Shown one piece after another: positions 1-10,856 of a stretch of DNA of 64,000 nucleotides. This DNA is from Zoogloea sp. (GTDB lineage: Bacteria; Pseudomonadota; Gammaproteobacteria; Burkholderiales; Rhodocyclaceae): the NCBI RefSeq assembly GCF_017302315.1, contig NZ_JAFLDT010000008.1, forward strand, positions 1 through 64,000. Reading direction: 5' to 3'. Made by a program: the position numbers and the translations under genes. Every line of letters begins with the position of its first letter. Position 1 is the first letter of the stretch. Under the pieces are notes generated by a model, which was given only the letters and a program-made list of their open reading frames with translations, did not search any database and had not been told where the DNA came from.

Positions 1-42
1 GAAACGTTCGGCCAGTGCGATGACCAGTTCAGTGGGTGTCAT
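1..42 (-). CDS. Possible 5' end of a CDS running off the left edge
   Basis: Reading leftwards from an ATG at 42-40 gives 14 open codons, MTPTELVIALAERF, before the window ends. The peptide resembles the first residues of IHF-beta (compare [14 protein letters not shown] at the right end of this window; 9 of 14 identical), so a divergent HU/IHF-family protein is conceivable. Fourteen residues cannot establish this, and no convincing ribosome binding site is visible upstream. Confidence 0.3.
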   Translation of the reverse strand, partial: MTPTELVIALAERF

Positions 43-760
43 GAAAATGGCTAATTAAATCAATGGCGTGGATTTTTGCAGATAGTTCCAGTGTGGTACA
101 CAAATCGATAAGCCAAGAATCCCCACTATGTTGCTAAAAAATCATCGCTTTGGGTAGGCCAATAGCGCCAACACACAAATTGGTCGTGACGGAGCTCAAG
201 AATATATACATGAGCCAAGTGCCCAAAAATTAAGCGGCTCATCGAAATCGTTATCTCTTCAGTCTGTTAAGACTCGTCCTTAGCGCCCATCCACAAGCTT
301 ATCCACAGATTCCGGGGATAAACGGTGCTTATCACAGCAAGGCCTGCTGCTGGGTTACAGCGACGAGTTCATTGGCCTGAAACGGATAAAGGAAATCCCG
401 GCTATCTGCCGCCGATGCCTGAAGCCAGCCGCTCGACTATCTGGCAAGCGTCAATTGCTGGTTGCTCCTCTGGGGAGAGATGTCTTTTGATGTCCACTAC
501 TGCAGCATGCTTCGTTAACGGTGGATTGAATTGTATTGGGTTAGGGGTAAGTACAGTTACAGAGTGTAGCCGCATAACTGTATCTGGTATTTGTAAAACA
601 ATAATTCTATTGTTTCTCTGGAAGTTTTTAACGGTAAAACAAGTGTTTTCTCAATTTCATCAAAAATACGCCTAAATGCGGTCAATTATGCAATATTCAT
701 ATATTGGCATGTGTATGCTTGTTCTACGCAGACTTTCTTAAATTATTTGTTGGGAAATCA
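43..760. other. AT-rich gene-poor region upstream of gltX
   Basis: About 720 bases with no gene I can support. Base composition is far below the window's usual GC, falling to roughly 30-40% GC at 541-700. A perfect DnaA-box sequence TTATCCACA lies at 299-307, with near matches at 287-295 and 328-336. An open frame at 325-675 has no recognisable product and looks spurious. The low GC continues into gltX. Confidence 0.5.
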
Positions 761-2152
761 ATGAAACAGGTTCGCACTCGTTTTGCTCCAAGTCCGACAG
801 GTTTTCTTCATATTGGAGGTGCAAGGACTGCTCTCTTCTCTTGGGCATACGCACGTCACCACGGAGGAAAATTTATATTGCGTATCGAGGATACAGATGT
901 CGGCCGCTCCACACCTGAGGCGGCAAAGGCCATCATTGATGCTATGCAATGGCTTGACTTGGCTCACGACGAGGGGCCTTTCTATCAGATGCAGCGGATT
1001 GAACGCTACAAAGAGGTCATTCAGCAGATGCTAGCGGCGGGAACTGCTTACTATTGTTACACCACCCGAGAAGAGCTTGATGTTTTGCGAACAGAACAAG
1101 AGTCGAGAAAAGAAAAGCCACGTTATGACAGACGCTGGCGTCCGGAGCTAGGCAAGGAACTCCCACCGCCACCCAATGTCACGCCGGTTGTCCGTTTCAA
1201 GCAACCCAAGGACGGTGTCGTAGCCTGGGATGACAAGGTAAAAGGGACGATCCAGTTCTCTAATTCTGAGTTAGACGATCTAATTATTGCGCGAGCAGAT
1301 GGTACTCCCACCTACAACTTCTGTGTGGTGGTGGACGATTGGGACATGGGCATCACCCAGGTGATCCGCGGTGACGACCATGTGAACAATACGCCGCGCC
1401 AGATCAACATCCTGAAGGCCCTGGGTGCCGTGGTGCCGCAATACGCCCACCTGTCCATGATCCTGGGGGATGACGGCCAGAAGCTGTCCAAGCGCCACGG
1501 TGCGGTGAGCGTGACCCAGTATGACGACGATGGCTACCTGCCGGAAGCCGTCATCAACTACCTGGCCCGCCTCGGCTGGAGCCACGGGGACGACGAGATC
1601 TTCACCCGCGAGCAGCTGGTGGAATGGTTCGACCTGGACCACATCACCCCGTCGGCGGCCCAGTTCAATACCGAGAAGCTCAACTGGCTCAACGCCCATT
1701 ACATCAAGCAGGCCGACGATGGCCGCCTGGCCGCCGATGTGAGCCGCCGTCTCGCCCGCCGCGGCGTGAACCCGGAAGCCGGTCCGGCACTGGAGGCGAT
1801 CATCGCCCTGTACAAGGACCGGTCAAGCACGCTCAATGCCCTGGCCGATGCGGCCGAGCCCTTTTACATCGACCTCCACCCGGCGCCCGAGCTGATAGCC
1901 CAGCACCTCACGGAGCCGGCCCGGGAGGCCCTGACCACTCTGCGTGGCAAGCTCGCCGGTACGGTCTGGGAAAAGGCGGCGCTCAACGCCGCCATCAAGG
2001 AAACCTGCACCGCCCACGGCCTGAAAATGCCCCAGGTGGCCATTCCCCTGCGGGTTGCCATCCTCGGTCAGCCCCAGACGCCGTCCATCGACGCGGTGCT
2101 GGAAACCATGGGCCGGGAACGGGTGCTGGGGCGGCTTGAGCGGGTGCTCTGA
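761..2152 (+). CDS. gltX: Glutamyl-tRNA synthetase
   Basis: Charges tRNA-Glu with glutamate in the cytoplasm. The class I signature appears at the start ([17 protein letters not shown]) and the KMSKS-type loop reads KLSKRHG around residues 244-250. At 463 residues the length is normal. I start at 761 ([12 protein letters not shown]) because the family begins there; an upstream ATG at 704 would add 19 unrelated residues. The gene is compositionally split: about 51% GC at 781-1320, then 60-70% GC, while the protein stays intact and conserved across the join. It converges on the ferredoxin gene at 2202. Confidence 0.97.
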   Translation: MKQVRTRFAPSPTGFLHIGGARTALFSWAYARHHGGKFILRIEDTDVGRSTPEAAKAIIDAMQWLDLAHDEGPFYQMQRIERYKEVIQQMLAAGTAYYCYTTREELDVLRTEQESRKEKPRYDRRWRPELGKELPPPPNVTPVVRFKQPKDGVVAWDDKVKGTIQFSNSELDDLIIARADGTPTYNFCVVVDDWDMGITQVIRGDDHVNNTPRQINILKALGAVVPQYAHLSMILGDDGQKLSKRHGAVSVTQYDDDGYLPEAVINYLARLGWSHGDDEIFTREQLVEWFDLDHITPSAAQFNTEKLNWLNAHYIKQADDGRLAADVSRRLARRGVNPEAGPALEAIIALYKDRSSTLNALADAAEPFYIDLHPAPELIAQHLTEPAREALTTLRGKLAGTVWEKAALNAAIKETCTAHGLKMPQVAIPLRVAILGQPQTPSIDAVLETMGRERVLGRLERVL

Positions 2153-2163
2153 GCCTTGTTCAG

Positions 2164-2194
2164 CGGCAGGGGGGGGCTACCGCAGCCCCTGCCG
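2164..2194. terminator. Hairpin between convergent gltX and fdx
   Basis: A 9-bp perfect GC stem (2164-2172 with 2186-2194) fills the 49-base gap between two convergent genes. It has no U-tract on either side, so its role as a bidirectional terminator is inferred from position. Confidence 0.4.
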
Positions 2195-2201
2195 GTTGGT
2201 A

Positions 2202-2539
2202 TCAGCCATGTTCCCGCGCGTGGTTGCGGGAGTGCTTGGGGATTTCGATCAGCAGGTCGCCCTCGCCGATCTTTACGCAGCAGGCCAGGCGGGAGTCGGC
2301 TTGGAGGGCCCAGGCCGAGTCGAGTTGGTCTTCTTCCAGGTCGGTGCTGGGCGCAACACTCGCCCCGCCCTGGCGGATATAGACGTGGCAGGTGGCGCAG
2401 GCGGCCACCTTTTCGCAGGCGTGCTCAAGGGGGACGCCGTGGGCCAGCAGGGCATCGCACAGGGACTGGCCCGGTTTTGACTCGAAGTTGACGCCGTCAG
2501 GGCACAGGTGCGGATGGGGCAGGACGCGGACGGTGCTCA

Positions 2540-2540
<1 letters not shown>
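2202..2540 (-). CDS. fdx: Isc-type [2Fe-2S] ferredoxin
   Basis: Adrenodoxin-like ferredoxin that supplies electrons during Fe-S cluster assembly. Cysteine ligands lie in the pattern ACEKVAACATCHVY and later RLACCV. It has 112 residues. The ATG at 2540 overlaps the hscA stop codon by one base (TGATG), so translation is probably coupled. It is the last gene of the isc operon, matching the canonical hscA-fdx order. The C-terminal tail is His/Arg-rich (KHSRNHAREHG). Confidence 0.93.
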
Positions 2541-4417
<1,877 letters not shown>

Positions 4418-4439
4418 GATGGGTTCTCCCTTTACGTGG

Positions 4440-4763
4440 TCAGACGGCGAAACTCTCACCGCAGCCGCATTCGGCCTTGGCATTCGGGTTGTTGAACTTG
4501 AAGCCCTCGTTGAGCCCTTCACGGACGAAGTCCAGTTCGGTGCCCTCCAGGTAGGGAAGACTGCGCGGGTCCACCAGCAGCTTGACACCGGCGCTTTCAA
4601 AGATCAGATCCTCGGGCTGGCTCTCGTCGGCAAATTCCAGGGCGTAGGCCATGCCCGAGCAGCCACTGGTCTTGACGGCGAGGCGCAGGCCGACACCCTT
4701 GCCGCGCTTGTCGAGGGTCTTCAGGATGTGCCGGGCAGCCTTCTCGGTAACGGTGACGCTCAT
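4440..4763 (-). CDS. iscA: A-type Fe-S carrier IscA
   Basis: HesB/IscA family protein of 107 residues that carries Fe or Fe-S clusters to apoproteins. The three conserved cysteines are present: TSGCSGMAY and the terminal [10 protein letters not shown]. The start at 4763 ([10 protein letters not shown]) has GAGGT about 8 bases upstream. It follows a second, different A-type carrier by 10 bases, so the operon has two tandem A-type proteins. Confidence 0.93.
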   Translation of the reverse strand: MSVTVTEKAARHILKTLDKRGKGVGLRLAVKTSGCSGMAYALEFADESQPEDLIFESAGVKLLVDPRSLPYLEGTELDFVREGLNEGFKFNNPNAKAECGCGESFAV

Positions 4764-4773
4764 GATGCCGACC

Positions 4774-5127
4774 TCACACGGAGAAGGAACTGCCGCAGCC
4801 GCAGGTGCTGGTGGCGTTCGGATTGCGGATGACAAAGCGTGAGCCTTCGAGACCATCCTCGTAGTCGATCTCGGCGCCCATCAGGTACTGGGTGCTCATG
4901 GAGTCGATCAGCAGGGTGACGCCCGACTGCTCGATGCGCAGGTCATCGTCGTTGGCGACCTCGTCGAAGGAGAATCCGTACTGGAAGCCGGAGCAGCCAC
5001 CGCCACTCACATAGACGCGCAGCTTGAGTTCGGTGTTGCCCTCTTCGGCGATGAGCTCGGCAACCTTGCCGGCGGCGGCCTGGGTGAAGACGACGGGGGC
5101 GGGCATTTCGGTGACAGCGGTGTTCAT
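4774..5127 (-). CDS. Second A-type Fe-S carrier, ErpA/IscA-like
   Basis: 117-residue HesB-fold protein with [12 protein letters not shown] and the terminal [10 protein letters not shown], the three-cysteine signature. The sequence [15 protein letters not shown]... plus the [11 protein letters not shown] variant is closer to ErpA-type carriers than to the IscA encoded next to it. It lies between iscU and iscA, where canonical isc operons have no gene. GGAG precedes the ATG at 5127. Presumed role: cluster delivery, possibly to nitrogenase-related proteins given the operon's nif-type promoter. Confidence 0.9.
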   Translation of the reverse strand: MNTAVTEMPAPVVFTQAAAGKVAELIAEEGNTELKLRVYVSGGGCSGFQYGFSFDEVANDDDLRIEQSGVTLLIDSMSTQYLMGAEIDYEDGLEGSRFVIRNPNATSTCGCGSSFSV

Positions 5128-5138
5128 GGCGTGACTCC

Positions 5139-5561
5139 TCAGGGGGCAACAGGGGTGCAGATCGGGGTTTCGGTTTCCGTGCTGCCGTGCTTCGAGCGGT
5201 AGTCGGCAACGGCGGCCTTGATGGCATCTTCCGCAAGGATCGAGCAGTGGATCTTGACCGGGGGCAGGGCCAGCTCCTCTGCGATCTCGGTGTTCTTGAT
5301 CTCCAGGGCCTGGCTCAGGGTCTTGCCCTTCACCCATTCGGTGACGAGCGAACTGGAGGCAATGGCCGAGCCACAGCCATAGGTCTTGAACTTGGCATCC
5401 TCGATGACACCTTCGGCGGAAACCTTGATCTGCAGGCGCATCACGTCGCCGCAGGCGGGGGCGCCGACCATGCCGGTGCCCACGTCCTCGTCGTCCTTGC
5501 CGAAGGCGCCGACGTTACGGGGGTTCTCGTAGTGCTCGATGACTTTTTCGCTATAGGCCAT
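5139..5561 (-). CDS. iscU: Fe-S cluster scaffold IscU
   Basis: Scaffold on which IscS-derived sulfur and iron form [2Fe-2S]/[4Fe-4S] clusters. The ligand cysteines occur in [15 protein letters not shown] and [11 protein letters not shown], and Asp follows the first one (ACGD). The HscA-binding motif LPPVK precedes the third cysteine. It has 140 residues against about 128 in E. coli; the extra length is a C-terminal tail ([19 protein letters not shown]) with an additional cysteine. This is an IscU, not the longer three-domain NifU. Confidence 0.95.
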   Translation of the reverse strand: MAYSEKVIEHYENPRNVGAFGKDDEDVGTGMVGAPACGDVMRLQIKVSAEGVIEDAKFKTYGCGSAIASSSLVTEWVKGKTLSQALEIKNTEIAEELALPPVKIHCSILAEDAIKAAVADYRSKHGSTETETPICTPVAP

Positions 5562-5597
5562 GATGGTTCTCCGGGGGGCTCTGTCAGGTTGCGGGAA

Positions 5598-6812
5598 TCA
5601 GTGGGCGGCCCACTGGATGCTTTCGAGATCGATGCCCTCGCGCACCATCTCCCAAAGGGGGCTGAGTTCGCGCAGCTTGGCCACTGCGTCGGTGACCAGG
5701 GCGATGGTGGTGTCCACTTCGGCCTCGGTGGTGAAGCGGCCGATGGAGAAGCGGATGGAGCTGTGGGCCAGTTCGTCGTTGCGGCCCAGGGCACGCAGCA
5801 CGTAGGAAGGCTCCAGGCTGGCCGAGGTGCAGGCCGAACCCGAGGACACCGCCAACTGCTTGATGCCCATCAGCAGGGATTCGCCTTCCACGTAATTGAA
5901 ACTGACGTTGAGGTTGTGGGGCACGCGGGCGTCGAGATCACCATTGAGATAGACCTCCTCCATGGTGGACAGGCCCGTCCACAGGCGATCACGCAGCCAG
6001 CGGATGCGCTCGTTCTCCGCTGCCATGCTGCTTCGGGCGATGGCGTAGGCTTCACCCATGCCGACGATCTGATGGGTGGGCAAGGTGCCCGAGCGCAGGC
6101 CACGCTCGTGACCACCACCGTGGATCAGGGCTTCCAGGCGCACACGAGGTTTGCGGCGCACATACAGAGCGCCGATGCCCTTGGGTCCGTAGGATTTGTG
6201 GGCCGACAAGGACAGCAGGTCGATGGGGGTCTTAGCCAGGTCGATTTCCACCTTGCCGGCGGCCTGGGCGGCATCCACATGGTAGATGACGCCCTTTTCG
6301 CGGCACAGGGCGCCGATGGCGGCCACGTCCTGGATCACGCCGATTTCGTTGTTCACATACATGGTGGACACCAGCACCGTGTCCGGGCGGATGGCGGCGG
6401 CGAGCTTTTCCAGGTCGATCAGGCCGTTGGGTTCCACGTCCAGGTAGGTCACGGTGAAACCCTCCCGCTCCAGCTCGCGGCAGGTGTCGAGCACTGACTT
6501 GTGCTCGGTCTTCGGGGTGATCAGGTGCTTGCCGCGGGATGCGGCATAGAAGCGTGCTGCGCCCTTGATCGCCAGGTTGTTGGACTCGGTGGCGCCCGAT
6601 GTCCAGACGATCTCCTTGGGGTCGGCACCGATCAGGGTGGCCACCTGCTCGCGGGCAAGCTCCACGGCTTCTTCGGCGACCCAGCCATAGGCATGGGAAC
6701 GGCTCGCCGGGTTGCCGAAGAGTTCGGTAAGGTAGGGAATCATCTTGGCGGCCACCCGGGGGTCAACCGGGGTGGTCGCAGCGTAATCGAGATAGATCGG
6801 TTGGGTCGTCAT
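5598..6812 (-). CDS. iscS: Cysteine desulfurase IscS
   Basis: PLP enzyme that converts cysteine to alanine and passes persulfide to IscU. The Schiff-base lysine is in [11 protein letters not shown], and the persulfide loop is [14 protein letters not shown]. It has 404 residues, the IscS length. It is the first gene of the operon. No iscR precedes it; the region upstream instead has a sigma-54 promoter and a NifA site. A second, NifS-type desulfurase is encoded at 16065, so the labour may be divided between housekeeping/nif-induced IscS and NifS. Confidence 0.96.
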   Translation of the reverse strand: MTTQPIYLDYAATTPVDPRVAAKMIPYLTELFGNPASRSHAYGWVAEEAVELAREQVATLIGADPKEIVWTSGATESNNLAIKGAARFYAASRGKHLITPKTEHKSVLDTCRELEREGFTVTYLDVEPNGLIDLEKLAAAIRPDTVLVSTMYVNNEIGVIQDVAAIGALCREKGVIYHVDAAQAAGKVEIDLAKTPIDLLSLSAHKSYGPKGIGALYVRRKPRVRLEALIHGGGHERGLRSGTLPTHQIVGMGEAYAIARSSMAAENERIRWLRDRLWTGLSTMEEVYLNGDLDARVPHNLNVSFNYVEGESLLMGIKQLAVSSGSACTSASLEPSYVLRALGRNDELAHSSIRFSIGRFTTEAEVDTTIALVTDAVAKLRELSPLWEMVREGIDLESIQWAAH

Positions 6813-6850
6813 GGGCCTTGTTCTCCGCTGGGGGCTTTTACGGAAACGTC

Positions 6851-6867
6851 AGCAACTTCGATGCCAA
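6851..6867 (-). promoter_or_regulatory. Sigma-54 promoter of the isc operon
   Basis: On the minus strand this reads TTGGCATCGAAGTTGCT, a GG-N10-GC element matching TGGCAC-N5-TTGCW with one substitution in the -24 box. It lies 39 bases before the iscS start, leaving a short leader. Confidence 0.82.
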
Positions 6868-6959
6868 GCCGGGAGTGGTGTTGCAGGTGTTTGAATATAA
6901 AGGATTGTTGCATTTCCGCCGGCGGGGTTTCGCGATCTGACGGGCCGCTTTGTAGGCTT

Positions 6960-6975
6960 TGTCGGATTTCACACA
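6960..6975. promoter_or_regulatory. NifA upstream activator site
   Basis: TGTCGGATTTCACACA is an exact TGT-N10-ACA palindrome. It is about 95-110 bases upstream of the -24 element of the isc promoter, the usual distance for NifA. It may also serve the divergent nifA gene. Confidence 0.8.
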
Positions 6976-7154
6976 CGTATCCGGGCGACAGCCGCGCGGG
7001 GGCACCATAGCGGGGCGTCGTGCGCTGCGACGGGGCACCGCAGGCCGGGTGGCAGCGCTGCAGTGCAAGGTTCTGGTCGCCTTGACTTTTTGTGCATCGC
7101 GGTGGAACGCGGCTCTCCGCGGTATTCCGCGCCAGTCAAGCATCTAAGGCCTGC

Positions 7155-7170
7155 AGGTACGAGCCTTGCT
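7155..7170 (+). promoter_or_regulatory. Weak sigma-54-like element upstream of nifA
   Basis: AGGTACGAGCCTTGCT keeps GG-N10-GC spacing and an exact TTGCT -12 box but a degenerate -24 box. With the NifA site 180 bases upstream it could allow autoactivation of nifA. This is an inference. Confidence 0.35.
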
Positions 7171-7258
7171 TCTGTTCGTCCCCATATCCTGTCGTGGAGA
7201 CCCCGTGTCCCGCGGCACCTGCCGGCATGCTGACCGGTGTATTTTCAGGAGGCTCGTC

Positions 7259-8911
7259 ATGAACGCGGTGATGCACATGCGGGCTCAGACCGAACTCGCC
7301 ACCATCTACGAAATCAGCAAGATCCTCACCTCCAGCCTCGATGTGTCCAAGACCTGTCGTGAAGCGCTCAACGTGCTGGCCAACAACATGGGCTACCGGC
7401 GCTGCATGATCATTGTTGACACCGAGGAGGGAGAGCTGCATCTGCTGGCGGCGGTTGGCCTGAGCCCCGAGGAGTACGATGCCGGGCACTACCGTGCCGG
7501 CGAAGGCATTATCGGCAAGGTGTATTCGAATGGCATGCCTGCGGTGGTGCACGATCTGGCCGCCGAACCCTTCTTCCTCAACCGCACCGGTGCCCTTGAT
7601 CATATCGACGGGGAGCGCATCGCTTTGGCGGCAATGCCCATCCGTGTCGCCAAGGAAGTGGTCGGGGTGATCACCATCGACCGGGTCAGCGAGCGGGCGG
7701 GTGGCGGCTTCAATGATGACATTCGCCTGATGACCATGACGGCCAGTCTGGTGGGGCAGGCCCTCGCGCTGCAGCGCACGGTCTTGGCCGAACGCAACCA
7801 GTTGATCAGCGAGAGCCGGCGTCTGCGCCACGAGCTGAAAAGCCGGTTCCGGCTCGACAACGTGATTGGCGTTTCGAAGCGCATGCAGGATGTCTTCGCC
7901 GAGGTCCATCAGGCCGGACCGTCCCGCTCGACGGTGCTGCTGCGCGGCGAGAGTGGCACCGGCAAGGAGGTCATTGCCCGGGCGCTGCATACCCTGTCGC
8001 CGCGCAAGGATGGTCCGTTTGTGAAGGTCAACTGCGCTGCGCTGACCGAGAGCCTGCTTGAGTCAGAACTCTTCGGCCACGAGAAGGGCAGCTTCACGGG
8101 CGCGGTCGGCGAGCGCAAGGGGCGCTTCGAGATGGCCGACAAGGGCACGCTCTTCCTCGACGAGATCGGTGATATCTCCCCCGCGTTTCAGGCAAAACTG
8201 CTGCGTGTGCTGCAGGAGCGGGAGTTCGAGCGGGTGGGTGGAAACCGGTCGATCAAAGTGGATGTGCGATTGGTTTTCGCCACCAATCGCAATCTGGAGA
8301 AGATGGTGGCGGCGGGTGAGTTCCGCGCCGACCTGTATTACCGCATCAATGTCGTGAGCCTATTCCTGCCCCCCCTGCGGGAACGTCGAGAGGACATCCC
8401 GCCGCTGATTGCCTACTTCCTTGACCGCTACAACAAGGACAACGGTCGTGAGCTGAGAATCACGCAGGAAGCCCTCAATGTGCTGGTGAACTGTTACTGG
8501 CCCGGCAACGTGCGCGAACTGGAGAATTGTGTCGAGCGCACCGCAACCATGGCCCGGGGTGACACCATCAACGAACTTCACTTTCCGTGTCAGACCAATC
8601 GCTGTCTCACCCAGACCCTTCACCACGTGGACAAGGATGATGCGGTGGCGCCTGTGAATGGGCACGGGCATGGGCATGGGCATGGCGGTCCCATCGAGAT
8701 CTCCGTGCCTGTCCCCGAGCTTCCCCATCGAACGTCTGCGCCCGAGCGCCTGTTTGGCGAGGAAATGCCGGAAGGAGAGAAGGAGCGCCTCATCTGGGCC
8801 ATGGAGCGCAGTGGCTGGGTCCAGGCAAAGGCCGCGCGCTTGCTCAACATCACTCCCCGTCAGATGGGCTACGCATTGCAGAAATTCGATATCGAGGTGC
8901 GCCGCTTCTGA
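7259..8911 (+). CDS. nifA: Nif-specific transcriptional activator NifA
   Basis: Sigma-54-dependent activator of the nif promoters, 550 residues. Domains: N-terminal GAF (about 20-180), AAA+ (about 200-440; Walker A GESGTGKE near 230-237, sigma-54 contact loop GSFTGA near 277-282, LFLDEIGD Walker B), an interdomain linker, and a Fis-type helix-turn-helix at the C-terminus ([17 protein letters not shown]). Cysteines at about 412, 424, 444 and 449 form C-X11-C-X19-C-X4-C, the signature of oxygen-sensitive NifA. The linker carries a HGHGHGHG run near 468-475. CAGGAGG at 7246-7252 fixes the ATG at 7259. No nifL is adjacent. Confidence 0.96.
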   Translation: MNAVMHMRAQTELATIYEISKILTSSLDVSKTCREALNVLANNMGYRRCMIIVDTEEGELHLLAAVGLSPEEYDAGHYRAGEGIIGKVYSNGMPAVVHDLAAEPFFLNRTGALDHIDGERIALAAMPIRVAKEVVGVITIDRVSERAGGGFNDDIRLMTMTASLVGQALALQRTVLAERNQLISESRRLRHELKSRFRLDNVIGVSKRMQDVFAEVHQAGPSRSTVLLRGESGTGKEVIARALHTLSPRKDGPFVKVNCAALTESLLESELFGHEKGSFTGAVGERKGRFEMADKGTLFLDEIGDISPAFQAKLLRVLQEREFERVGGNRSIKVDVRLVFATNRNLEKMVAAGEFRADLYYRINVVSLFLPPLRERREDIPPLIAYFLDRYNKDNGRELRITQEALNVLVNCYWPGNVRELENCVERTATMARGDTINELHFPCQTNRCLTQTLHHVDKDDAVAPVNGHGHGHGHGGPIEISVPVPELPHRTSAPERLFGEEMPEGEKERLIWAMERSGWVQAKAARLLNITPRQMGYALQKFDIEVRRF

Positions 8912-8971
8912 TTCCGCTTTGGCGTGAGTGGCTGCGTCGGCGCTGTGGCTGCAGCGCCGAGTTGATTCAGC

Positions 8972-10342
8972 ATGCATGCGGATGCCGGAGTGCTTATATA
9001 CTCCGGAATTGCCGATATCCGCATCGCCGAGGCCACTGCTCCGCCCATGCCCAACTCCGAAAACCTGCCGTCTTCTGCCGTGGCCTTTCTACCCGCGGCG
9101 GAAGTGCTGTTCGATCAGCTTGCGGACGCGGTCTATCTCATTGATCCGGAATCTTCCCGCATCGTGTGGGGCAATCGGAAAGCATGGGAAAGCCTCGGCT
9201 TGAGCCGCGAGGATGTGCTGGACCACAGTGTGCTCAGCCTGCAGATGGATGTGCATGGGCTGCCCCAGTGGTCCGAGATTGCCAAGGCCATACGCAGCAC
9301 CGATTGTTTCCGCTTCATCGGTCGGCACCGCCATCAGAAGGGGTATGAGCTTGCCGTGGAGGTCAATACCACCCATTTCGAGCTTGATGGCAGGGGTTAT
9401 TTCCTGTCGGTTGCCCGGGACATCACCCGCCGGGTGGCCCAGGAGGACAGCACCCCACGCCGGGAGAAGCAGCTCTGGTTTGCCCTCAACGAGGCCACTG
9501 ACGGCCTGTGGGACTGGGATGTTGCCACCGGTGTCCTGTTCTTCAGCCCCCAGCTCAAGCGCATGCTCGGCTATGGCCCCGACGAGATGGCGCCGGTACT
9601 CGAAACCTGGAGCGACAACGTCCATCCGGAGGACGCACCCGGGGTGATGGCCGTGCTCCAGGAGCATCTTCAGGGCCGCCGTACCCGCTACGAAGCGGAG
9701 TACCGCATCCGCAATCGGAACGGTCACTACATCTGGGTCCACGACCGGGGCCGGGTGTGCGAATACGGCCCCGATGGCCAGCCCCTGCGGGCGGTTGGCA
9801 TGGTTCAGGACATCAGCACCCGCAAGCAGATGGAACTGCAGCTTCAGGCGCTGGCCTCCAGCGACATGCTCACCGGTCTGGCCAATCGCTACCAGGGCAC
9901 CACCTTCCTCAAGTCCCAGACCGAGTTGTGCCAGCGCCTGGGTCTTCCCCTGGGCCTGGCCTTCCTTGACATCGACAATTTCAAGGCCATCAACGACGTC
10001 TATGGCCACCTCACCGGTGATCGTGTGCTGCAGGAGGTCGGGCGAGCCGTGAAGGGGGCCGTGCGTGGTGCTGACCTCGTGTGCCGTTGGGGGGGCGAAG
10101 AATTCATCGTGATTGCGCCCAATACGACGGCCACGCAGATGGCCCTTGTGGCCGAGAAGGTCCGCCTTGCGGTGCTCAACGAGCTGACCGGCCAGGAGCC
10201 GCCGGTCACCATTAGTGTGGGCGTGGCGGCAGCCTCAGGGCCTGCCATCGACTCGAATGCGCTGATGGCGCGGGCCGACTCAGCGCTCTATCGGGCCAAG
10301 GAGAAGGGTCGCAACCGGGTCGAACTCGCCCCGGAAGAGTGA
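8972..10342 (+). CDS. PAS-PAS-GGDEF diguanylate cyclase
   Basis: Predicted cytoplasmic enzyme making c-di-GMP from two GTP. It has two PAS domains (about 45-150 and 165-285; the second ends with a PAC-like stretch, GHYIWVHDRGRVCEYG) and a GGDEF domain (about 290-450). The active site reads WGGEEF, preceded by RGAD at the I-site position, so product inhibition is likely. There are no transmembrane segments. The start is uncertain: 8972 has no clear ribosome site and 9047 (MPNSENLP) is an alternative. It lies 60 bases after nifA in the same direction, so it may be co-transcribed. Confidence 0.88.
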   Translation: MHADAGVLIYSGIADIRIAEATAPPMPNSENLPSSAVAFLPAAEVLFDQLADAVYLIDPESSRIVWGNRKAWESLGLSREDVLDHSVLSLQMDVHGLPQWSEIAKAIRSTDCFRFIGRHRHQKGYELAVEVNTTHFELDGRGYFLSVARDITRRVAQEDSTPRREKQLWFALNEATDGLWDWDVATGVLFFSPQLKRMLGYGPDEMAPVLETWSDNVHPEDAPGVMAVLQEHLQGRRTRYEAEYRIRNRNGHYIWVHDRGRVCEYGPDGQPLRAVGMVQDISTRKQMELQLQALASSDMLTGLANRYQGTTFLKSQTELCQRLGLPLGLAFLDIDNFKAINDVYGHLTGDRVLQEVGRAVKGAVRGADLVCRWGGEEFIVIAPNTTATQMALVAEKVRLAVLNELTGQEPPVTISVGVAAASGPAIDSNALMARADSALYRAKEKGRNRVELAPEE

Positions 10343-10670
10343 TCCGGAAGACTTCGGGGCGTGTGAAGACATCATAGCGAGCAGTATGGGTTCGCTCTGA
10401 GAGGCCGCGCCGTCTATCGATTCACAAGCACTCTGTCTGAGCCTGACGGTCGGAGTGGCCGCTCCGGGCGACATGTGAAGGCGACCTCAGCCTCCCCGGC
10501 CGTTCCTTAAATCCTCTTCGGTATATCCGGCGCGCCCTCCCGGCCGCTTTGTTCTCCCTGTCCAGTCCGTGTCCGGTCGTTGTGCGGAGCCCACGTCGGA
10601 TGCGTGGAGTCTCACTTGGCAGGGGCGGGAAAACGGGCATCTGTCGCCTCCGGATAGGGTCTGTCCGCTT
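10343..10670. other. Non-coding stretch between the GGDEF gene and the nifB control region
   Basis: No gene, repeat or clear hairpin is visible in this part of the 514-base gap; the regulatory signals for nifB are in its 3' portion. Confidence 0.5.
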
Positions 10671-10686
10671 TGTCGCAAGCCCGACA
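10671..10686. promoter_or_regulatory. NifA upstream activator site for nifB
   Basis: TGTCGCAAGCCCGACA is an exact TGT-N10-ACA site about 97 bases upstream of the nifB -24 element. Confidence 0.8.
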
Positions 10687-10782
10687 TGCGCCCTTCAGGA
10701 CACCGACGATTGTCTCGACCGCGACATTCCCCGATTTTTCCGATAGCTCCGCAACTCAATGATCTGAAAAGAAAATATGCCC

Positions 10783-10798
10783 TGGCATGGATCTGGCT
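10783..10798 (+). promoter_or_regulatory. Sigma-54 promoter of nifB
   Basis: TGGCATGGATCTGGCT has GG-N10-GC spacing, a good -24 box and a -12 box with one mismatch (TGGCT for TTGCT). It lies 58 bases before the nifB ATG. Confidence 0.75.
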
Positions 10799-10856
10799 AT
10801 CCGACTCTCAAACGAGACCTATACGTCCCCCCGAACAGAGACAAGGAGCCGCCCCC

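Noticed and set aside
325-675. Open frame of 116 codons before gltX
   Set aside because: No family resemblance, no ribosome site, in AT-rich DNA with odd composition.
8914-8960. GG-N10-GC-like string between nifA and the GGDEF gene
   Set aside because: Matches only the spacing, not the -24/-12 boxes.
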